Of a stretch of DNA of 64,000 bases, positions 22,428-29,651 are shown one piece after another (positions within the stretch are counted from its first letter, which is position 1; each line of letters starts with the position of its first letter). The position numbers and the translations under genes are program-made. A model generated the notes under the pieces. It saw only the letters and a list, made by a program, of their open reading frames with translations. It did not search any database and was not told where the DNA came from. This stretch comes from Kitasatospora sp. NBC_00374 (GTDB lineage Bacteria > Actinomycetota > Actinomycetes > Streptomycetales > Streptomycetaceae): assembly GCF_041434935.1 (NCBI RefSeq), contig NZ_CP107964.1, forward strand, positions 6,803,001 to 6,867,000, read 5' to 3'.

Positions 22428-23192
22428 TCAGGCCGGTCTGCGGGCCTCGATCAGGTAGCGGGTCGAGTGCGCGACGAACGGGCCCTCGCGCTCGATCTGC
22501 CGGTGCAGCTCCGCCAGCCGGTCGCGGTACGCGTCGACGGTGAAGCCCGGGACCATCCAGATGACCTTGCGCAGGAAGTAGACCACCGCGCCGATGTCCA
22601 GGAACTCGGTGCGCAGCGACTCGAACCGCAGGTCGACCACGTCCAGTCCGGCGGCCTCGGCGCCCCGGCGGGCGTCGTCGGGGTGGCGGCCGCGGCGGAC
22701 CTCCTCGGGCTGCGGGCCGAGGAAGTACTCGACCAGCTCGAAGACGCTGGCGGGGCCGACGTGCTGGGCCAGGTAGCTGCCGCCGGGGCGCAGCACCCGG
22801 GCGATCTCCTCCCACCAGACGGTCACCGGATGACGGCTGGTCACCAGGTCGAAGGCCCGGTCGGCGAAGGGCAGCGGCGGCTCGTCCGGGTCGGCGACCA
22901 CCACGGCCCCGAGCGGGTGCAGCAGCGCGGTGGCCTTGGCGACGTTCGGCGGCCAGGACTCGGTGGCCGCCATCACCTTCGGCAGCGGCGTGGCCGCCCC
23001 GGCCAGCACCTCCCCGCCACCGGTCTGGACGTCCAGCGCGGCCGACACCTGCGCCAGCCGCTCGCCGATCATCCGCTGGTATCCCCAGGACGGCCGCTGC
23101 TCGGTCGCCCGACCCGCCAGCCAGGAGAAGTCCCAGCCCTCCACCGACACGGAGTCGGCCTCCGCCACCAGATCCTCGAACGTCCGCGCCAT
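22428..23192 (-). CDS. class I SAM-dependent methyltransferase
   Basis: The ATG at 23192 (MARTFEDLV) is preferred over an upstream ATG at 23204; it gives 254 residues. The core shows a weak motif I (VQTGGGEVLAG), an acidic residue at the end of strand 2 (VVVADPDEPPLPF), the motif FDLVTSRHPV and the post-motif WWEEIARVLRPGGSYLAQHVG, all typical of small-molecule methyltransferases of the Methyltransf_11/25 type. The substrate cannot be inferred. Neighbouring genes on the same strand are separated by gaps and a hairpin lies just downstream of the next upstream gene, so it may be transcribed alone. Confidence 0.83.
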   Translation of the reverse strand: MARTFEDLVAEADSVSVEGWDFSWLAGRATEQRPSWGYQRMIGERLAQVSAALDVQTGGGEVLAGAATPLPKVMAATESWPPNVAKATALLHPLGAVVVADPDEPPLPFADRAFDLVTSRHPVTVWWEEIARVLRPGGSYLAQHVGPASVFELVEYFLGPQPEEVRRGRHPDDARRGAEAAGLDVVDLRFESLRTEFLDIGAVVYFLRKVIWMVPGFTVDAYRDRLAELHRQIEREGPFVAHSTRYLIEARRPA

Positions 23193-23242
23193 GCCCCGAA
23201 TCATCCCGGTACGGACGGTGGCCCCGCCACCCGGTTTTCGGC

Positions 23243-23267
23243 GGGCTCACCCCTCGCGGGTGAGCCC
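23243..23267 (-). terminator. hairpin at the 3' end of the 74-residue gene
   Basis: Ten-base perfect arms GGGCTCACCC and GGGTGAGCCC with a 5-base loop overlap the last codons and stop of the gene ending at 23247. It is followed on the minus strand by an A-rich stretch (CCGAAAACC). Probable terminator between this gene and the methyltransferase. Confidence 0.55.
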
Positions 23268-23471
23268 GGTGCCCCGCTCGGGCAGCTGCCGCATCTCCAC
23301 CACCTGCAGGCCCACGGACTGGAAGCGCATCAGCAGCCCGTACAGGTGGGCCTCGTCGGTGACCGGCCCGAGGAACAGGGTCTGGTCGGGCACGGGGGCG
23401 TGCTCCAGCTCGGGGAAGGCCTCGGCCAGGGCCGGGGAGACGATGCCGGCGACGCGGAATTCGTAGCGCAT
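23247..23471 (-). CDS. small conserved-looking protein downstream of the LuxR regulator
   Basis: A 74-residue protein, MRYEFRVAGIVS at the start and LYGLLMRFQSVGLQVVEMRQLP towards the end, predicted as an alternating beta/alpha ACT-like sandwich without membrane segment. I recognise no named family. It begins 102 bases after the stop of the large LuxR-type regulator on the same strand and may be expressed with it, or separately. Codon use and frame are typical, so the gene is probably real. Confidence 0.65.
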   Translation of the reverse strand: MRYEFRVAGIVSPALAEAFPELEHAPVPDQTLFLGPVTDEAHLYGLLMRFQSVGLQVVEMRQLPERGTGLTREG

Positions 23472-23573
23472 GCGGGCCTTCCCTCGAAGCCTGGGTCCGG
23501 TGGTTCCCCACCATGCTCGGCGCCCCGGACGCCGGGGGCATCGCCCGAACCGGGCGATCCGGCCCGGCGGGGC

Positions 23574-26252
23574 TCACAGCAGCCCGAGCTCCCGGGCCCG
23601 GTGCACGGCCTCGCTGCGGCGGGCGGCGCCGAGCTTGCGGTAGATGCTCTTCAGGTGCGTCTTGACGGTGTTGACGGACACGTACAGCTCGGCCGCGATC
23701 TCCTCGGTGGAGAGCAGTTGCGCGGCCTGGCCCAGCACCTCCAGCTCCCGGGCGCTGAGCGCCTCGACCACGGCGGGCGCGGAGCCGGCCGCGGCGGCGG
23801 ACGGGGGCCGGAGCAGGCGCGCGGGCAGCCAGCCGTGCTCCCGGGCCAGCTGAGGGTGGCGGCCGAGCACCCGCCCCACCCAGGGGCCGGCCTCGACGAA
23901 GCGGCGCCGCAGCTCCTCGGGCCGGGCCAGTGCGAGCGCCCGGCCCAGCTGGCGGCGGGCGCCGTCGAGGTCGCCGGCCCGCTCCGCGGCCTGGGCCCGG
24001 AGCAGGCACACCTGCACCTGGTCCGCCGCGCCGTCGGGCCCGTCGGGCGGCAGCTCGGCGAGCGCCGCCAGCGCCGCGTCGGGGCGCCCCGCGGCCAGCA
24101 GCGAGCGGGCCCGGGCCACCGCGACCGCGGGTCGGTCCCGGTCGGCGGTGTCCAGGACGGCCAGGGCCGCGGCGGGGTCGCGCCGGGCCAGGTGCACGGC
24201 GGACTCGGCGACGGTCAGCTCGTCCGCCGTCCAGGCGGGCAGCCCCCGGGCCCGTAGGCGGGCTCCGGCCGCCCGCAACGCGACGAGGGCGCCGTCGGGG
24301 TCGCCGGCGGCCGTCGCCAGCCTGGCGCCGATCACGGCGGCCTGCACCGCGGCGACGGGCTCCGCGAGCGGGTCGGCGACCAGGTCGAGCCGGCTCCGTG
24401 CGGTGGCGAGGTCGTCGTGCTCGGTCGCGACGCCCGCGAGCACCAGGTGGCCGACCCCGGCCAGGCCCCGCGGTGACAGCAGGGACCGCTCGGCCACGGC
24501 CAACGAGTCCCGCGCGTGCGCCCCGGCCTGCCGCAGCCGTCCGCGCAGCAGCTCGACCAGGGCCAGCGCGCCCAGGCACTCGCAGTGCGGCGCCTGGGTC
24601 CCGGCCGGTCCGCAGGCCTCCAGGGCGGCGGTGAGCCGGGCGGCGGCGGCCGCCAGGTGGCCGGCGTCGAGCTCGGCCGTGCCGTGGCCGGTCAGGACGG
24701 TCGCCGGGATCTCCGGATGGCGTTCCAGGAGCGGCGGCGGCACCTCGCGCATCAGCCGGTCGGCGTCCGCCACCGCCCGTGCCGTGGCCTGCGGATCGCC
24801 GGCGGCCCGTCCGCCCAGGACGGCGAGCACGGCCGCGCCGAGCCGGGCGGCCGGGCCCGCCGTCGCGAGCTGCTCGTCGGCGTGCCGCAGGTGGGCGGCG
24901 AAGCCGTCCAGGTCGTGTGCGGCGAGCCGGCGGGCGGCCTCGACCAGCGCCGGGGCCGGGCCGTCCAGGCCGGCCGGCATGGCGGCGAGCAGCCGGCCGA
25001 GCGGCTCCGCGTCGGGTCCGGTGACCAGCCGTCCGACCGCCAGGTTGGCGACCAGCTGCTCCGCCGCGAACCGCCAGTCGCCGGCACCCGCGGCCTGCGC
25101 CACGGCCTCGGTGAACCGTCCCTCCGCAGCCAGCCAGCGGGCCGCGCGGTGGTGCAGCCGGGGCTCCAACCCCGGGTGCCGGTGCCGCAGATGGGCCCGC
25201 AGGACCTCGGCGAACAGCGGGTGCATCCGGTACCAGGCGGAGCCGTCCACCGGTTCCACGAAGGCGTTGCAGCGGGCGAGTCGGGCGAGCGTCCACTCGC
25301 CGTCCCGACGGCCGGTCAGGGCGTCCGCCAGGTCGGGGTGGACCAGCCCGGCGACGCTGACCCGCAGCAGCAGGTCCTGGGTGGCGGGCGGCTGGGCCTC
25401 CAGGACCTCGGCGAGCAGGTAGTCGGCGACGGCGGCCCGGTCGGCGGCGAACTCGCGGACGAACGCCTCCGGGTCACCGGCCCGCTGCATGGCCAGGGCG
25501 CACAGGCGGATGCCCGCGGCCCAGCCGTCGGTGCGCCCGGTCAGGGTCCGCACGGCCGCCGCGGACACCGCCAGGCCGTGGTCGCGCAGCAGCGCCCGCG
25601 CGTCCGAGGGGGAGAACCGCAGGTCGGCGTTGCGGATCTCGGTGATCTCGCCGGCCGCCCGGTAACGGTGCAGGGGGAGCAGCGGTTCGCTGCGGCCGAG
25701 CAGGACCAGCCGCAGGCCTCCGGCGGAGTGCCGCAGGACGAAGGCCAGCCCGTCCGCCACCGCACGCGACGGGATCGCGTCGAACTGGTCCAGTACCAGC
25801 ACCACCGGCTCGGGCGCCTGCGCGAGCCCCTCGGCCAGCCGGGCTAGCAGCAGCCGGTCCGCGCCGTCGGCCGGCACCGGGGTGCCCGGTCCGTCCGGCA
25901 GCCGGATGCCGTGACCGTGCAGTGCCGCCAGCAGGTACGCCCAGAAGGTGCCGGGTGCGTCGCCGGGTTCGACGGTCAGCCAGGCGGTGGCCGGCGGCCG
26001 CTCGCCCTCGGCCAGCCAGTGGGCGGCGAGCAGGGTCTTGCCGGCCCCGGCCGGGCCGTTGACGAAGGTCAGCGGCCCCTGGACGCCGGCCGTCAGCCGG
26101 GCCAGCAGGCCCGGCCGGCGGACCAGGCTGCCCGGCAGGGTGGGGACGGCGAACCTGGCCGCGAGGATCGGGTCGCCGGAGGGCGCCCGGGCGGCTGTCC
26201 GCGCGGGGCCGGGGCCGGCGGCGGACGAGCCGGTGCGGGCGGGGTTCTGCAT
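23574..26252 (-). CDS. MalT/LAL-type LuxR transcriptional regulator
   Basis: An 892-residue regulator: Walker A GPAGAGKT at 66-73, a Walker B-like strand (VVLVLDQFD) about 80 residues later, winged-helix and long TPR-like helical repeats in the middle, and a C-terminal LuxR helix-turn-helix (LSARELEVLGQAAQLLSTEEIAAELYVS..VKTHLKSIYRKL). STAND ATPases of this kind bind a signal through the repeat region and activate promoters. Target genes are not evident; the neighbouring small gene and the divergent SHOCT operon are candidates. The start ATG at 26252 has a rather long Ala/Pro-rich lead before the NTPase domain. Confidence 0.92.
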   Translation of the reverse strand: MQNPARTGSSAAGPGPARTAARAPSGDPILAARFAVPTLPGSLVRRPGLLARLTAGVQGPLTFVNGPAGAGKTLLAAHWLAEGERPPATAWLTVEPGDAPGTFWAYLLAALHGHGIRLPDGPGTPVPADGADRLLLARLAEGLAQAPEPVVLVLDQFDAIPSRAVADGLAFVLRHSAGGLRLVLLGRSEPLLPLHRYRAAGEITEIRNADLRFSPSDARALLRDHGLAVSAAAVRTLTGRTDGWAAGIRLCALAMQRAGDPEAFVREFAADRAAVADYLLAEVLEAQPPATQDLLLRVSVAGLVHPDLADALTGRRDGEWTLARLARCNAFVEPVDGSAWYRMHPLFAEVLRAHLRHRHPGLEPRLHHRAARWLAAEGRFTEAVAQAAGAGDWRFAAEQLVANLAVGRLVTGPDAEPLGRLLAAMPAGLDGPAPALVEAARRLAAHDLDGFAAHLRHADEQLATAGPAARLGAAVLAVLGGRAAGDPQATARAVADADRLMREVPPPLLERHPEIPATVLTGHGTAELDAGHLAAAAARLTAALEACGPAGTQAPHCECLGALALVELLRGRLRQAGAHARDSLAVAERSLLSPRGLAGVGHLVLAGVATEHDDLATARSRLDLVADPLAEPVAAVQAAVIGARLATAAGDPDGALVALRAAGARLRARGLPAWTADELTVAESAVHLARRDPAAALAVLDTADRDRPAVAVARARSLLAAGRPDAALAALAELPPDGPDGAADQVQVCLLRAQAAERAGDLDGARRQLGRALALARPEELRRRFVEAGPWVGRVLGRHPQLAREHGWLPARLLRPPSAAAAGSAPAVVEALSARELEVLGQAAQLLSTEEIAAELYVSVNTVKTHLKSIYRKLGAARRSEAVHRARELGLL

Positions 26253-26338
26253 GGGGTCACCGGGATCGACGAGGGTACGGCGAGCGGTCGGGCGCCACCT
26301 ACCACTGAACCGCCGACGGGGTGCCCCCGCCAGTCGCG

Positions 26339-26357
26339 GTCACCCGCTCCGGGTGAC
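26339..26357. promoter_or_regulatory. palindrome GTCACCCG-CTC-CGGGTGAC between divergent genes
   Basis: Perfect 8-bp arms with a 3-base centre lie about midway between the LuxR regulator start (26252) and the SHOCT operon start (26486). It is a plausible operator shared by the divergent promoters, perhaps the site of the LuxR protein itself. Confidence 0.5.
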
Positions 26358-26485
26358 GCGGCAGTGGGCCGGGTGCCGCACGGTGGAGCCAGGGCGGTGA
26401 TCCGCGCCCGACGGCCCACCCGCGCAGAGCCGCGGGGCGGAGCGAAGGCAACCGATGGCCCACCGCCGCCCGAAGGAGGAACACC

Positions 26486-26902
26486 ATGCTCGCTACGTCA
26501 CTGGCAGGCGACTACCCGCTGCTCAACCTGTTCTGGACCATCGCTGAGATCTTCCTCTGGGTCCTGTGGATCTTCCTGCTGATCCGTGTCCTCGACGACG
26601 TCTTCCACGACGACTCGATGGGCGGCGGCGCCAAGTCGGCCTGGGCGATCACGGTCGTCCTGATCCCGTTCCTCGGCGTGTTCGTCTACCTGATCGCCCG
26701 CGGCAGCGGCATGGGCGAGCGCAGCCTCAAGCGGGCCCAGAAGAACGAGCAGGACTTCCAGAAGTACGTCCGGGAGACCGCCACCGGCGGCGGCGACTCG
26801 GGCAGCCACGCCGACGAACTCGCCAAACTCGCCGACCTGAGGAAGCGTGGCGACATCACGGAGGAGGAGTACCAGCAGGCCAAGGCCAAGGTCCTGGCCT
26901 GA
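26486..26902 (+). CDS. membrane protein with PLDc_N-like helices and SHOCT domain
   Basis: 138 residues after a strong GAAGGAGGA ribosome site. Two membrane helices (LFWTIAEIFLWVLWIFLLI and AWAITVVLIPFLGVFVYLIARG) make the PLDc_N-like N-terminal unit; the C terminus (DELAKLADLRKRGDITEEEYQQAKAKVL) is a SHOCT domain, a short helical module often found as an oligomerisation or anchoring tag. First gene of a three-gene operon with a DUF6325 protein and a second SHOCT protein. The function is unknown; such proteins are common in actinomycete stress loci. Confidence 0.88.
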   Translation: MLATSLAGDYPLLNLFWTIAEIFLWVLWIFLLIRVLDDVFHDDSMGGGAKSAWAITVVLIPFLGVFVYLIARGSGMGERSLKRAQKNEQDFQKYVRETATGGGDSGSHADELAKLADLRKRGDITEEEYQQAKAKVLA

Positions 26903-26925
26903 GCGGCCGAGAGGAGCACAGCACC

Positions 26926-27345
26926 ATGGACATGGGACCGGTGGAGTACGTCGTGATCGCCTTCCCCGGCAACCACTTCAACGGCGAGATCGCCCCCGAG
27001 CTGCAACGGCTGGTCCAGAACGGCACGGTCCGGATCCTCGACCTCACCTTCATCAAGAAGGACGCCGACGGCGCCGTCAGCTACCTGGAGTTGGAAGCCC
27101 TGGACCCCGAGGAGGCGCTGGTCTTCCGGGACGTCGACGGCGAGGTCGGCGGCCTGTTCAACGAGGAGGACCTCGCCCAGATCGCCGAGGAACTCGTCCC
27201 CGACTCCTCGGCCGCCCTGCTCATCTGGGAGAACACCTGGGCCGCCACCATCGCCGGGGCCATCCGGCGGGCCGGCGGACAGCTCGTCGAGCACGAGCGG
27301 ATCCCCGCGGCCGTCGTCGAACAGGCCCTGGCGGCCGCCGACTGA
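26926..27345 (+). CDS. DUF6325-family protein
   Basis: The ATG at 26926, nine bases after GAGGAG, gives 139 residues. The protein is cytoplasmic, alternating alpha/beta, with the family-like start MGPVEYVVIAFPGNHFNGEIAPELQRL, a central DLTFIKKDADG and the stretch LIWENTWAATIAGAIRRAGGQLVEHERIP. It lies between two SHOCT-domain genes on the same strand. A paralogue with the same architecture occurs at 32541-32990, again beside a SHOCT gene. The role is unknown; constant pairing suggests direct interaction with the SHOCT partner. Confidence 0.82.
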   Translation: MDMGPVEYVVIAFPGNHFNGEIAPELQRLVQNGTVRILDLTFIKKDADGAVSYLELEALDPEEALVFRDVDGEVGGLFNEEDLAQIAEELVPDSSAALLIWENTWAATIAGAIRRAGGQLVEHERIPAAVVEQALAAAD

Positions 27346-27388
27346 CCCGACCGCTCCCGGATCCGGACCGATCGAGAGGAGAACCACG

Positions 27389-27688
27389 ATGTTGGGACGT
27401 TCCGTACGCCGTGCGGGCCGGCCGGGTGTGCTCGGCGTGGCGGCCCGTACCGCCGTGGTCGCGGGCACCGCGACCGCCGTCTCCGGACGGGTCGGCCGCC
27501 GCCAGGAGGAGCGCGCGGCGGCGCAGCAGGCCCCGCCACCGCCTCCGCCCGCCGCCGCGCCACCCGCGGCCGGCGGTCTCACCGACGAGGACGTCAGCAG
27601 CCTGGAGCGCCTGGCCAAACTGCACGAACAGGGCATCCTCTCCGACCAGGAACTCGCCGCCGCCAAGGCCCGCATCCTGGGTATCTGA
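27389..27688 (+). CDS. SHOCT-domain protein
   Basis: A 99-residue protein with an arginine-rich, weakly hydrophobic N terminus (AARTAVVAGTATAVSGRVGRR), a proline/alanine linker (PPPPPPAAAPPAAGG) and a C-terminal SHOCT module (ERLAKLHEQGILSDQELAAAKARILG). It starts after GAGAGGAG and is the third gene of the SHOCT/DUF6325 operon. The N-terminal segment is nearly the same as in the SHOCT protein at 32175-32465, so the two loci are paralogous. Confidence 0.87.
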   Translation: MLGRSVRRAGRPGVLGVAARTAVVAGTATAVSGRVGRRQEERAAAQQAPPPPPPAAAPPAAGGLTDEDVSSLERLAKLHEQGILSDQELAAAKARILGI

Positions 27689-27882
27689 TCCCGGGCAGCC
27701 GGCCCCGGGTGGCCGACCCGCTCGCGCCGGGCCGGTCGGGTTTCGGCCAGATCCGGTGACGGCCCGCCGGTCAGGAGCCCCTTGTGGCAACCCCGCCCGG
27801 CCGCGGCGGCGCACCGACTGAATCCGGACAGGCGTGCGATCGACCGTTCATGACGATCTGTCAGCAGGTGAAGGGTTCGTGC

Positions 27883-27915
27883 TATAACTGCGGCGATCAT
27901 GTGACCGCATGATCG
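27883..27915 (+). promoter_or_regulatory. -10 box and overlapping palindrome for the secreted Cys-repeat protein
   Basis: TATAAC at 27883-27888 resembles a -10 box, with a weak -35 (TGTCAG) 18 bases upstream. At 27894-27915 lies a perfect inverted repeat, CGATCATG and CATGATCG around a 6-base centre, which would cover the predicted transcription start, as an operator would. The gene begins about 50 bases downstream. Confidence 0.5.
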
Positions 27916-27963
27916 ATCCCCGCGATCGCCACCACACCGATCGCGTCCTCTGGGGGGACACCC

Positions 27964-28572
27964 ATGTCTGCCATGAGCCCGCTCCGCCGGATCGGCCGTC
28001 TCGCCGCGCGCGTCACCTTCGCACTCGCGGCGGCCGCCGCCCTGCTCCTCGCCAACCTCGCCGTCGCGCCCGCCGATTCGGCCCGCGCCGCCGGCCTCGA
28101 CGGGACCTGGGCGTGCAGCGTCCCGGCCGGCTACACCTACGACCAGGTCCAGCAGAACCGCACCTGCAGCGGCGGCTCCAGCTGGAACTCCACCGTCTTC
28201 CACCTGCGGACGCCCGCCGACGGCGTGATGTCCTGTACGCCCGTCGACGGCTTCGTCCACGACTACGTCCAACTGGGCAGCGCCTGCGCCCAGGTGGCGC
28301 CGCAGGCCGCGAGCTACCGCCTGCGCACCGCGGTCGACGGCATGACCGCCTGCACAGTGAAGCCGGGCTGGACCTACGACCTGATCACCTACGGCAGCGC
28401 CTGCAGCCAGAACCCCGGCGTCCCGGCCACGAGCTACCGCATCAAGCAGCCGGTGAACGGCCTCTGGGCCTGCTGGGCGCCGTCCGGCTGGAGCTACACC
28501 GCGACGACCAGCACCTTCGACTGCAGCTACCCCTCCGGCGTGCCGTCCACCAAGTACCGCCTCGCCGGCTGA
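27964..28572 (+). CDS. secreted protein with four Cys-containing repeats
   Basis: 202 residues after GGGGGGAC. A signal peptide (RRIGRLAARV then a long Ala/Leu core, cleavage near DSARA) is followed by four degenerate repeats of about 39 residues. Each has the pattern (D/N)G..(A/S)C...G(Y/F/W)....(T/A)C......YR(L/I), with two cysteines per unit, so one disulfide per repeat is likely. The final repeat ends the protein. I know no function; a small extracellular binding protein or a spore- or hypha-surface protein would fit. The 3' end overlaps 46 bases of the convergent gene at 28527. Confidence 0.82.
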   Translation: MSAMSPLRRIGRLAARVTFALAAAAALLLANLAVAPADSARAAGLDGTWACSVPAGYTYDQVQQNRTCSGGSSWNSTVFHLRTPADGVMSCTPVDGFVHDYVQLGSACAQVAPQAASYRLRTAVDGMTACTVKPGWTYDLITYGSACSQNPGVPATSYRIKQPVNGLWACWAPSGWSYTATTSTFDCSYPSGVPSTKYRLAG

Positions 28573-29348
28573 CCGACACCCGTACGCCGCCCCCGCCCCC
28601 GCGCCCCCGGTGCGGGGGCGGTCCGGCGCCGCACCGCGGCCGACCGGCGCCAGATCCGCTCGTGCACGGCCTGCGGCGGCCGGCCCGAGGTGTCCTCGGC
28701 CAGCACCTCCCGGCGGGCGACGACCGCGCTGGACACCATCGCCCGGTAGCGCCGGAACGTCTGCACCTCGCCGGGGGCGAAACACCCGTCGCCGAGGAAC
28801 ATGTGGTCCGACTCGTACGGGCCGCGCTCGCCCAGCCGGGCCGACTCCACCGCCCACGCGCGCAGCTCCCACGGCGCGGCGGACACGACGATCAGCCCGC
28901 CCCGGCGGGTCACCAGGCTCCGGAAGTCACCGCCGCGCCGGTGCTCGCCCCGGACGGCCTCGCGCCAGCCGTCGGGGTCGGCGAGTGCCCGGTCCAGCCC
29001 GGTGGTGCGCCACCGCACCGTCCCGTCCGGCGGCGAGCCCAGCGGCAGCGCCCGGCGCAGCGCGCGGGCGGCCCGCTCGCCCAACGGCGTCAGGTCGCGC
29101 GGCACCAGCACGATCGGGTCGCTCGCCTCGCCCTCGAACGGCGTCGGGTCGAGGAACGGCCGGTCGACGACGATCAGGGTGCCGGGATGCCGCTCGTACG
29201 ACAGCCCCCACAGCAGCCGCGCCAGCACCTGCGCCCCGTGGCGGTCGGACAGGATGTGCCAGGTCTGGTGGTAGTGGTTGGTGGCGAAGCCGGCCGCCGT
29301 CCCGGGCCGCAGCCCCAGCACGGTGTACGGGCGCCCGTCGAGCCGCAT
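28527..29348 (-). CDS. uncharacterised protein, convergent with the secreted repeat protein
   Basis: 273 residues from the ATG at 29348 (a GTG directly before it is possible). The sequence opens MRLDGRPYTVLGLRPGTAAGFATNHYHQTWHILSDR and continues with LIVVDRPFLDP, VLVPRDLTPLGERAARALRRALP and LIVVSAAPWELRAWAVESARLGERGPYESDHMF, a globular alpha/beta protein without signal peptide or membrane helix. Third positions are strongly G/C in this frame and the protein reads sensibly except for the last 45 residues, which are Arg/Pro/Ala-rich and run into the opposite gene. No family recognised. A shorter true end would need a frameshift. Confidence 0.65.
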   Translation of the reverse strand: MRLDGRPYTVLGLRPGTAAGFATNHYHQTWHILSDRHGAQVLARLLWGLSYERHPGTLIVVDRPFLDPTPFEGEASDPIVLVPRDLTPLGERAARALRRALPLGSPPDGTVRWRTTGLDRALADPDGWREAVRGEHRRGGDFRSLVTRRGGLIVVSAAPWELRAWAVESARLGERGPYESDHMFLGDGCFAPGEVQTFRRYRAMVSSAVVARREVLAEDTSGRPPQAVHERIWRRSAAVRRRTAPAPGARGRGRRTGVGQPARRYLVDGTPEG

Positions 29349-29651
29349 CACCCTGCGGTGCAGTTTGAGCCCGTCCGCGGCGGTGTTCGCGTGCCCGGGG
29401 CGCTGCTGGGCGGTTCCGATGGGGGTACCTCCTGGGTTTCGGTGGCGGCGGGTGTGCCAGGAGGCATGGTGGCGGTTCGGCTGCCGCGGGGCATCCGGTT
29501 TTCCGGCGGCCGCCGCTCGCCCGTCCGGGCCACAGCGGTCGCCGCGGCGGTTCGCGGATCCGATCCTGGATCAGGGATCTGCCCAGTCCCCGTGGACACC
29601 CCGTGACCATCCGCCAGGGCGCCGGAGAGCCGAGAGGGCGGTGCGCTGCGC
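29349..29651. other. 300-base intergenic region between divergent genes
   Basis: Holds the 5' regions of the uncharacterised minus-strand gene and of the LPG-synthase-like gene. Near the latter is a cluster of GATCC/GGATC half-sites (about 29556-29580) that can form short imperfect palindromes. I see no convincing -35/-10 pair, small gene or RNA in it. Confidence 0.4.

Noticed and set aside
27689..27765. Terminator after the SHOCT operon
   Set aside because: Several short complementary stretches exist but no stem was long or clean enough to support one.
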